Shown: in pieces, positions 57,000 to 64,000 of the stretch | How positions within the stretch are numbered: the first letter of the stretch is position 1 | Layout of the letters: each line of letters starts with the position of its first letter | NCBI GenBank assembly: GCA_965217615.1 | Contig: CBDCIT010000030.1 | Location: 1-64,000 of the forward strand | Source: CAVOAK01 sp965217615 | GTDB taxonomy: Bacteria; Pseudomonadota; Alphaproteobacteria; UBA8366; CAVOAK01 | Direction: 5' to 3' | DNA: 64,000 nucleotides | Made by a program: the position numbers and the translations under genes | Notes under the pieces: generated by a model | What the model saw: the letters and a program-made list of their open reading frames with translations, nothing else | What the model was told of the DNA's origin: nothing | Databases searched by the model: none

Positions 57000-59900
57000 A
57001 TGAGTTTCACATTGTCCAGCAAAATCTTGCCGGCTTGTGCGATGTTCATTTTTCTGATCCCGGCATTATCCAGTTGTGTCAGTAACGGCGGCGGCGGTCC
57101 AAGTTTGGCAATGCCGAGTGACGGCTTCACGAAGCCGCAGGATGCGTCGTTTCTCTCTACGAGCTTCGGCCCCGTGAACGGCTGGGGAACAGTCGATCCG
57201 GGTGCGCACGAAGAGCATGGCAAGGAGGCGGCATCATCCGGCGGACCCGCCATGCCGCCAGACACGCCTCAGCCTGAGACCTGGCAGACATCGGAACCGA
57301 ACCTTCCTGCTGGCCAATGGAATGCCGCGTCTGACACCGATATCTCAGAGGAGAGTGCGGCGGGCGAAAACCCATTGCCCTCCGGTAGCCTGGACGTTGC
57401 GGTAACTAAACCGGGGAGCCTGCATCTGGCAGAGCGTCCGCGCAACAACCCGGAAGCTGCCGACCTGCTCGACCATTGGGGGCATAAGCAGAACCGCACT
57501 ATTACGGGTGGTCTTTCCCTGACGGCAGCGGCTGCCGGAAGTGACCCCGCCGATCTGAAGGCGCTTAAAACAGCAGCACAAGAGCATGGCGGAGTGGTAG
57601 CGCCGGACCTTCTCGACGGCGACGAGGTCCGGATCCTTGGTGCTCATCGTGGTGTGACCTATGGGCGCTGGACGGGCGGTCCCGCCGACACCCTGTCAAT
57701 CGAGTTTGACCTTTCTCGGGCGGGGCCGGGGATGCAAGACGATCCGGCGTTCCGCGCCATGCTCGAACGTGCCGGCAAGGCATGGAGCCATCGTATCGCC
57801 GATACCTGGACCGCGTGGGAGCGGCCCGAAGGCGATCTCAAGGGCTTGCTGATCAACGGCACTAATCCCCATATTGAGGTTCGAGTCGAGGCAGGGGGTG
57901 AAACCAGCACGGGACTTGAGATCGATGTCAAGGACGAAGACCTTCCTGAGGAGGTCGCCGGCTGGGCAAACAGCTCTGGCACTCAAGCGCCCGGCGGTTC
58001 CTGGGAACCCCGTTTCGGGTCGATTGAAATCGATAGAGAGCATCTTCAGGCGGCAGGGGAGCGAGCCCTGTTCGCAACACTCACCCACGAGATCGGGCAT
58101 GTGCTGGGAGCATGGAAGGGTGGCCCGGACGCGGAGGGCTACGATCCCTATACCGACAGGGAGACAGGCACCTGGACCGGGTCGAACGTAGTTGCCGTCC
58201 ACGGCGGCCCTGCTCCGTTCCAGGACGATACCGACCCGAAAGCCTGGGTCGAGGGCAAGCGTGATCCACTGGCTTCGCAATACGACTTAAGCCATAGCGG
58301 CGTGTGCGTCTCGGTCATGGCTTACTGTACGGATAAAGCCGCTCTGCCGGCGTTCCTGCCGCATGCCATCGACTTTGCATTCCTTGCGGACCTCGGTTTG
58401 ACCGTGACGGAGGAAACCTCCAGACCCGAGACCTACGGGCTTGCCGGCTGGACCGATCACGCCGGGTTCACGCTCTCTGTATCCCGGGACCTACAAGTGG
58501 CCTTGGCGGATCCACAGCCACACTACGACAGCGCGGCCAATCCCTGGCACACGCTCGACATGTTGGATTTGCTGCAGGTAGGGGCCGACGCATTCGGGTA
58601 TCGCAGTGCCGGAGACCTCCGCTTGTCCTACCCGGCGGAGGGCATGCATGGGACGGTCCGCTATGCAGGCGGATTGCTAGGTGCCGCGCTCGACCGTAGC
58701 GGATTGCCGCCCGTAACCGGAGACGCCAATCTGGCCGTCGACCTCGGGACCCTGGACGGCACTGCAAGCTTTACCTCGCTCGCAGTCTACCCCAAGGGTT
58801 TCCCCGAAACCTTCGCGAACGGATACCTGCACTACCCATTCGAGCTGTCGGACAACGCAATTGTCGGAACGGAGGCGAGTTCGACGCTCTTGGCGGACTT
58901 CTACGGACCACGGCACGAGGACATTGCCGGAACGCTTCACGACCCGCGAGCCGGTCTGCTCGCCAGCTTTGGAGCCTCGGTCGATGACCGACCGAGCCGC
59001 GAGGATGTGATCGCGTCAGCCGACTATATGCTGGGTGGATACTACCAGAGCGGTGCGTCGGATCCAGCCGACGACGGATGGTACAGGTACCGGTGCGGAG
59101 CGGATTCTGCCTGCGAGTCGCGCCATGCTGGATCGGATGGGTGGTCCGACTGGATGCCAACAACCCGCGAGCGAGTGCTTTCCTCCACAGCCGGGTGGGA
59201 TTTGCGAGACGCGGAGAGGCCCGTTGCAGACCACGACTTCATACGGATAACACGACAATCGGCCGCCTCCACGGATAGTCGCCAGGGACGCCATGTAGTT
59301 GACAGCTATACGGGAACACTGGAGCACATGGCATTCGGGGTCGGTTTTGAGAAGTACACGGATTCGTGGACCGACGCGAATGGCACACCACCGGGTTTCA
59401 GGAACCGCTGGTCCGGCTTCCAGGGAACCTTGTCGGGAGGTCTTCCCGATGAGCTTGCAAGGTGGTCCGGTCCGATGTTGGGATATCAGGGCAGCCATGC
59501 TGCGGGCGACAATCCGTTCGTGGAGGGGCTCGCGACTGTCGAATACTCGCTGTCCTCGAACCGCCTGGACGTGGCGTTTTCTGAGGTTGCGAGCCGGGAC
59601 GGTCAGCGGGACCTTCCCGACTTCGGCTTCGAGGATCTTCGACCGCAAGCCGACGGGACATTCGCGGGCGGAGGCAACTCCGGAGCTCTGAACGGCGCCC
59701 TCTTCGGTCCCTCTCACGACGAAGCTGCAGGCTCTTTCCACCATAATACAACCCATGTCACCGGCAGTTTCGGAGCGCGGCGCATACCCGACACTGTGAC
59801 GCTGGAGGAAAGTGGAACAACCAGCATTCTTGGGAACATTGACGATGGCTCCGGATTTTATGCATTCGATGATTGGGGAATTTGGGGCAAGCAATTTGGA

Positions 59901-60329
59901 GACAATATATTCGGTGCATTTGTCGCACAGACCGTCAGGCAGGAAGGTCAAACCACTTATTATGAGTTCCCAGCTGGGCGTATCGATGGAACCCCTTCCG
60001 GACATAATCCGGTTTCTGGATCAGCAATTTGGTCTGGGAAAGTGCGCGCCTTTGATACACGCCTGGACGCAGGCAAAATGCCGGTAAGCGGAAATGCGCG
60101 CCTTGAGGTCGATTTTGATGACACTACAGTCGATATTGATTTCACCGATTTTGAAGCGGGACATGACGATATGTCATGGCAGGCGCTACGAATCCAAAAC
60201 GGTGCCTTTCGGGACACACGAGGTCTTGCTACCATCGAGGGGGCGTTCTACGGGACGGAGCATCAGGGTGCGGCCGGCAAGTTTGATCGCGATCATCTTC
60301 TGGGCGTCTTCGGCGCTGTGCGCAACTGA
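57000..60329 (+). CDS. Surface lipoprotein metalloprotease with three barrel domains
   Basis: 1,109 aa from MSFTLSSKILPACAMFIFLI; GGAG upstream. Lipobox ALSSC gives lipidated Cys26, followed by a long Pro/Gly/Ser linker. The metzincin-like catalytic domain (~200-470) has HEIGHVLGAWK (His363, Glu364, His367) and a Met-turn SVMAYC (~440). The usual third ligand position of HExxHxxGxxH is Lys here. Then come three successive TbpB-like barrel modules (~500-670, ~755-925, ~930-1109), each ending with FYGP/LFGP/FYGT-type and FGA strands. Barrel ends and the Slam neighbourhood suggest Slam-dependent surface display. Confidence 0.82.
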   Translation: MSFTLSSKILPACAMFIFLIPALSSCVSNGGGGPSLAMPSDGFTKPQDASFLSTSFGPVNGWGTVDPGAHEEHGKEAASSGGPAMPPDTPQPETWQTSEPNLPAGQWNAASDTDISEESAAGENPLPSGSLDVAVTKPGSLHLAERPRNNPEAADLLDHWGHKQNRTITGGLSLTAAAAGSDPADLKALKTAAQEHGGVVAPDLLDGDEVRILGAHRGVTYGRWTGGPADTLSIEFDLSRAGPGMQDDPAFRAMLERAGKAWSHRIADTWTAWERPEGDLKGLLINGTNPHIEVRVEAGGETSTGLEIDVKDEDLPEEVAGWANSSGTQAPGGSWEPRFGSIEIDREHLQAAGERALFATLTHEIGHVLGAWKGGPDAEGYDPYTDRETGTWTGSNVVAVHGGPAPFQDDTDPKAWVEGKRDPLASQYDLSHSGVCVSVMAYCTDKAALPAFLPHAIDFAFLADLGLTVTEETSRPETYGLAGWTDHAGFTLSVSRDLQVALADPQPHYDSAANPWHTLDMLDLLQVGADAFGYRSAGDLRLSYPAEGMHGTVRYAGGLLGAALDRSGLPPVTGDANLAVDLGTLDGTASFTSLAVYPKGFPETFANGYLHYPFELSDNAIVGTEASSTLLADFYGPRHEDIAGTLHDPRAGLLASFGASVDDRPSREDVIASADYMLGGYYQSGASDPADDGWYRYRCGADSACESRHAGSDGWSDWMPTTRERVLSSTAGWDLRDAERPVADHDFIRITRQSAASTDSRQGRHVVDSYTGTLEHMAFGVGFEKYTDSWTDANGTPPGFRNRWSGFQGTLSGGLPDELARWSGPMLGYQGSHAAGDNPFVEGLATVEYSLSSNRLDVAFSEVASRDGQRDLPDFGFEDLRPQADGTFAGGGNSGALNGALFGPSHDEAAGSFHHNTTHVTGSFGARRIPDTVTLEESGTTSILGNIDDGSGFYAFDDWGIWGKQFGDNIFGAFVAQTVRQEGQTTYYEFPAGRIDGTPSGHNPVSGSAIWSGKVRAFDTRLDAGKMPVSGNARLEVDFDDTTVDIDFTDFEAGHDDMSWQALRIQNGAFRDTRGLATIEGAFYGTEHQGAAGKFDRDHLLGVFGAVRN

Positions 60330-60826
60330 AGCGCCGTCCCATTGAAGCCGAACGGAGCGTAGCGGCGGAAGCATGAATTCCCATTCAATTTATGCCTGAC
60401 ATCGTCAGGAGTTACTACAGTCTCCAGCGGATTGCCGAATGTGTACCGAGATAGCCCTCGGGTCAGTCACATATACTGTAGAATACAATATTGGCCTGCA
60501 TTCCGCCCGCTTGTTGGCGGCACAGGCGAGGATCGCGAAGATGACGCCCGCCCCTCAACGGCCTGATTCACCATTTTCGACACTTGAAATGAACGGTTAA
60601 TCCTACTGCCTCGCGCAATGTCACTCAAAGCGCAAATCAGCCCCTCCTAATCGCTGCGCATAACTACAACATCCATGACCTTCATAGGCAAACGGCACCG
60701 ACTCGGAGCCACGAGCCAGCCAAATCCGCCGTATCAATCCAATCTGCAGTCATAACGCCAAGCGTCCCAACCGGAAGGATCATGGTGCTCGCCATGGCCA
60801 CGGCAACCCCGACCGGGACGGCCGAT
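60330..60826. other. Intergenic, no gene seen
   Basis: About 500 bp of lower GC between convergent genes. No recognisable gene and no clear terminator; possibly a junction where the metalloprotease gene was inserted. Confidence 0.45.
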
Positions 60827-62113
60827 CTATTCATTCGCGGCCGTGTTGGTGGCGCCGAACCCGCCGGCAATATGCGCGGCGGGTAGATGAGCGTCGAATA
60901 CACCGGCAACAGCGCCGGGCTTGCCATCGGCCCTGGCGTTACCGAAGAAGGTGCCTTCCCAGGTCCCCGTGCCGGTGACGCCGCCAAGCGTCGCGGTGGT
61001 GGTGTCGTCAGCGGTGCCGCCGAAGCTTGCGCTGGCCGCTGCAAGATCGACTTTGTTCAGCGTGACACTCCACCCCTCGAGTGCCCTGTTCCTCTCCACA
61101 TCCCTGAAGTCCGTCACGCTTCCGCGGATGTTGAACTGGTCGTTCACGGCAATATCGTCACCCCCGAAATGCGCCGTCAGCGAGGCCGTCGCGGTGAACA
61201 CGCCCGCCGTGCCGCCGCTCAGCACCCCACCGCTGAAATCCTTCGTCACATACTGACCCGCCGCCCGGCCTTCATACGACGCTGTGCCATGCAGCTCGTC
61301 GTTATTGCCGGATGTGAACTTGTTACCCACCGCGAACGGAACCGTGCCGCCCGAGAAGGTCCCGAACGCATAGGTGCCTTCCGCATCGTCCGGCTCCTGC
61401 AGCCACCACCCGAAATACAGATGGTCCGCATCCGGCAGATCGATCATGATCTCGTCGACCAGATCGGAATCGGGCGTGAAGGTCCAGGTGCCGCCGGTCG
61501 AAGATATCATGCCGTCATTGGCAGTGCTGACCGTGCAGGGCGGTGTCGTACATTCATAGGTGCCCGCCACGCCGTGAAACGTGCCTTGGAATGAAAGGTC
61601 TTCCTCGGTCGTGTATTTCCGGTCAAAGTCGGGGGACGGAAAATCGGATGACCGCACGCGCATCGAGTGGGTTGCAAAGTCGACAGCCAGGGCATTGTCC
61701 TCGTCAAGGGTATATACGCTGACGAACGGTCTCCTCGGGCTCTCGATGTCCGTGTAGAGAGTTATATGCTCCGTCAATCCCGTCCCGCTGCCCCGCAATC
61801 GAGCCCGGCTCCAGACTTCGTCGAGCTGCGTGCTGTCCAGGAATTCGTAATCGGGACCAACGGGATCTGCCGTCACAGAAACATTGACCCCGCCGGCCGC
61901 CGTGCGTTCCACCGCGGGCGTGATTTGCCGGAGTGTTGGCGCTGTCTCCCCTGCGGCCAGGGGCGCTATTGCCGCCGCGATCCCCAAGGCTCTCTCGCTG
62001 GCCGACGGCCCGCTAATCGTCACGGTGATCGTACCGCCACCGCCGCCACAGCCTGAGGTAATGAGGCCAATCATGGCCGCCAGGATCGGGAGGTGATATC
62101 TTCGCTTGGTCAT
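60827..62113 (-). CDS. TbpB-like surface lipoprotein, copy B
   Basis: 428 aa, lipobox LITSGC (Cys22), AGGAG before the ATG. Nearly the same as 16507-17799 over its whole length. Differences cluster in the N-terminal linker and in one loop of the barrel (FTSGNNDELHGTASYEGRAA against FTSGADGLIGTASYRGRAA). Conserved strands: GTWTFTPDSDLVDEIMIDLP, GVFTATASLTAHFGGDD and GVFDAHLPAAHIAGGFGA. Probable Slam substrate at the cell surface; loop variation suggests the exposed face. Confidence 0.87.
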   Translation of the reverse strand: MTKRRYHLPILAAMIGLITSGCGGGGGTITVTISGPSASERALGIAAAIAPLAAGETAPTLRQITPAVERTAAGGVNVSVTADPVGPDYEFLDSTQLDEVWSRARLRGSGTGLTEHITLYTDIESPRRPFVSVYTLDEDNALAVDFATHSMRVRSSDFPSPDFDRKYTTEEDLSFQGTFHGVAGTYECTTPPCTVSTANDGMISSTGGTWTFTPDSDLVDEIMIDLPDADHLYFGWWLQEPDDAEGTYAFGTFSGGTVPFAVGNKFTSGNNDELHGTASYEGRAAGQYVTKDFSGGVLSGGTAGVFTATASLTAHFGGDDIAVNDQFNIRGSVTDFRDVERNRALEGWSVTLNKVDLAAASASFGGTADDTTTATLGGVTGTGTWEGTFFGNARADGKPGAVAGVFDAHLPAAHIAGGFGATNTAANE

Positions 62114-62248
62114 CGCTCGGGGGCTCCTCGTGTAGCGCTACAGTGCTGGCGAATGGTCAGCGACATCGCTGATAACCGGTCCATTGTAATCTCATAAGCA
62201 TGCCCTTGCACGGTTTCGGGTCGGCTGGCTGGACGCCATTCGGGGGCA

Positions 62249-63286
62249 CTACGGTCGCCAGCGGATTGCGGCGTGCAGGCCGATATCGGGCGCACCGCGG
62301 TGCAGGCCGTCATCTTCGGTGACCGCGATCTCCAGCGTTGCCTGTTCGCTGAGCCGCAACGTGCCGCCGAGGCCGATCATGACGCCAGGATCAGAGAGCG
62401 GCGCCACATCCGATGCGCCATAGGGCGAGGAATGGGCATCGAGCTGCACCGTCAGGCTCAGATGGTTGAGGGGCCGCCAGGTCACGCCAAGGTGTCCGAA
62501 GGCAATCAACCGGCCGCCAAGGTCCGAAAGACCGCTGGGCGCCTCTCCGGCAAGCGCGCCCAGGCTCGCGCTGTATAGCCAGCTCCGTGAGTCGGTCGAT
62601 CCTGGCAGCGCGCCCGAGGTCTCCGCCCAGAGCAAGGCCGAATACCCGCCGGAGCCCGCCAGCGCACGCTCATCGCCGGTCGGCAGCTTGACACTGCCCC
62701 GGATCGCAAGGCCGTCGTTCGACAACGGCCAATGCGGCATCGCATAGCCAACCCCGATGCTGATATCCCCCAGCGAAGAAACACTTTCGCCGATATCGTA
62801 GTAGGTTCTCCCGCCGCTGGCGTAGACCAGCGCCAAGCGGTCGCGCGGCGTGCGGTCCCTGTCGCCCTGGGGCAGGTGGAAGACGTCATGCCAGGTCTCG
62901 ATGAAGCCGTCCAACCTGCCCGCGCGATGGGAGAGGGCGGAGACCTCGAAAAGATACTCCCAGCCATTCCCGAAGCCGTGTCTCAGGGCAAGCCCTTGCC
63001 TGTGGGTCTCGCCGTCGATCAGGACCCGCTCCGCGCCGGAGCTGGCCTCGACCAGGTGTGAGGCCAGCTCCATTGAGGCGATCACTTCGGACGAGCCCGG
63101 CGCCATCACGCGGGCGCCCAGCGAACCGGGCATGCCGTAGAGGAGTTGAAACGGGTTCAGGTTGACAATCCGCAGCGGCATGGCAACTGCGCCCCAGGCC
63201 AACTCGCTGGCAGTGCTGGCACCCGGCCACAGAACAGAGACGGCTAGCGCGCAAACAAGGCCGAGCCTGCCGGCACGGCGAGGCAT
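62249..63286 (-). CDS. DUF3187 outer-membrane protein, copy B (intact)
   Basis: 345 aa from MPRRAGRLGLVCALAVSVLW with AGGGGAAACG upstream; signal peptide ending STASE. The family motif RIVNLNPFQLLYGMPGS lies at the mature N terminus. The rest is amphipathic beta strands (GLALRHGFGNGWEYLFEVSA; GDISIGVGYAMPHW; GLAIRGSVKLPTGDE; LSLTVQLDAHSSPYG), ending AIRWRP. A porin-like barrel is likely. It lies between Slam and the lipoprotein on one strand, with 98 bp to Slam. Confidence 0.85.
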   Translation of the reverse strand: MPRRAGRLGLVCALAVSVLWPGASTASELAWGAVAMPLRIVNLNPFQLLYGMPGSLGARVMAPGSSEVIASMELASHLVEASSGAERVLIDGETHRQGLALRHGFGNGWEYLFEVSALSHRAGRLDGFIETWHDVFHLPQGDRDRTPRDRLALVYASGGRTYYDIGESVSSLGDISIGVGYAMPHWPLSNDGLAIRGSVKLPTGDERALAGSGGYSALLWAETSGALPGSTDSRSWLYSASLGALAGEAPSGLSDLGGRLIAFGHLGVTWRPLNHLSLTVQLDAHSSPYGASDVAPLSDPGVMIGLGGTLRLSEQATLEIAVTEDDGLHRGAPDIGLHAAIRWRP

Positions 63287-63384
63287 CGGGACGTTTCCCC
63301 TGCGATCGGCAGGTACGGGCTGCTTTCCTGGTGCAAAGACATCGAGGGCGGGCCGAGGCCCAGGTGCCATGACCACCGCGGTCC

Positions 63385-64000
63385 CTAGAACTGCCGCACG
63401 GCGCGCAGCTCGGCGCGGGTGCGTTTGTAGTCGTAGAGCTGCGCGTTGGTGTCCCGCGCCTCGTTCGTTACCACCAGTTGCGGACTGAAGCCATACAGGG
63501 TGAAGGCCCGGTTGTGGACCGTGGCCCGCAGGATACGGGTCCGGTCCTCCCGCGGTGCGCCGTCGGGTGTGAAGGGAAACCAGTTGCCCTCGTAGTCCGT
63601 CCAGCGCAGCTCGCCGCTGCCGCCAACGTTAAAGCCCAGCGGCAGGGCAACCGAGGCGCCAAGACGCAGCCAGCGGCTGGCATTGCGCCATCTCTCCGAC
63701 TTCGGTCGTTCGCTGGCGTATCCGGCCGCTCCGTCGGCCCGCAGGATCGGCAGGATCACCCAGGACCCGCCCAGCGTGAAATCCAGGATCGGTCCGTCCA
63801 GGAAATCCCTTGTCCGGTTGTCACGGCGGTACCAGGAGGCTCGGCCGTTTACCCTGATCCGCGGGGTCAACCGGTGCCCGGCTTCGACCCGGGCACCGAG
63901 ATCGTCGTTGGAGGGACTCGTGCCGGTCCAGCGGCGGCGGGCGGTGCCGACCAGGCTGACCTCGGTATCCCTGTCCACCAGCCAGCGTGGACCCGCATGA
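63385..64000 (-). CDS. Slam (DUF560), copy B, cut by window edge
   Basis: The last 205 codons of the Slam barrel: RRRWTGTSPSNDDLGARVEA, RLTPRIRVNGRASWYRRDNR, LRLGASVALPLGFNVGGSGE and the terminal RAELRAVRQF. Almost identical to copy A. The N-terminal TPR part and start are beyond 64000. First gene seen of the order Slam, DUF3187, lipoprotein. Confidence 0.9.
   Translation of the reverse strand, partial: HAGPRWLVDRDTEVSLVGTARRRWTGTSPSNDDLGARVEAGHRLTPRIRVNGRASWYRRDNRTRDFLDGPILDFTLGGSWVILPILRADGAAGYASERPKSERWRNASRWLRLGASVALPLGFNVGGSGELRWTDYEGNWFPFTPDGAPREDRTRILRATVHNRAFTLYGFSPQLVVTNEARDTNAQLYDYKRTRAELRAVRQF

Overview
The window is GC-rich and gene-dense. Its gene families (an outer-membrane Slam translocator, MobF relaxase, Hsp20, MAPEG and M23 proteins, rhizobial-type insertion sequences) suggest a Gram-negative proteobacterium, most likely an alphaproteobacterium. 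No rRNA, tRNA or other taxonomic marker is visible, so the lineage is inference. Most of the window is mobile DNA.

The dominant feature is two diverged versions of the same mobile element, one after the other. Copy A runs from about 3.4 to 25.0 kb. Copy B runs from about 36.0 kb past the right edge. Both share, in the same order: a ~106-aa basic protein, a cysteine-rich zinc-finger protein, two small unknown proteins, a single-strand binding protein (ssb), a DUF2493/SLOG-type protein, a noncoding region holding an identical 48-bp block (candidate oriT), a very large MobF relaxase-helicase, and then on the minus strand a surface-lipoprotein block: Slam (DUF560), a DUF3187 outer-membrane protein and a TbpB-like lipoprotein. 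Copy A also has a second, coiled-coil lipoprotein and two tandem tyrosine integrases. Copy B has a 1,109-aa lipoprotein metalloprotease.

Each copy is damaged in different places, so each shows the uninterrupted form of the other's broken sites. In A, a recombinase remnant with perfect 32-bp inverted ends sits in the first gene, an IS256-family element with a 9-bp target duplication splits the relaxase, and DUF3187 is decayed. In B, a ~4.2-kb large-serine-recombinase element sits inside an ssb gene and carries its own complete ssb. Two group II introns in tandem interrupt the leader of the DUF2493 gene, and a further ssb is reduced to its 3' end.

Outside the copies: 1-3.35 kb holds two GPP34 genes (one frameshifted) and a dndB-like pseudogene with a coupled small HTH gene. 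The 25-36 kb stretch between the copies carries an NYN nuclease, a transposase fragment, a GyrI-like protein, an M23 peptidase flanked by imperfect direct repeats, a MAPEG protein, Hsp20, a small secreted protein, an IS30-family element and a truncated metalloprotease related to the copy B lipoprotein.

Overall reading (inference): a mobilizable element in which the relaxase, ssb and SLOG module handles transfer and establishment, while the cargo encodes surface-exposed lipoproteins together with their own outer-membrane translocator. Copy B has the intact relaxase; copy A has the integrases.
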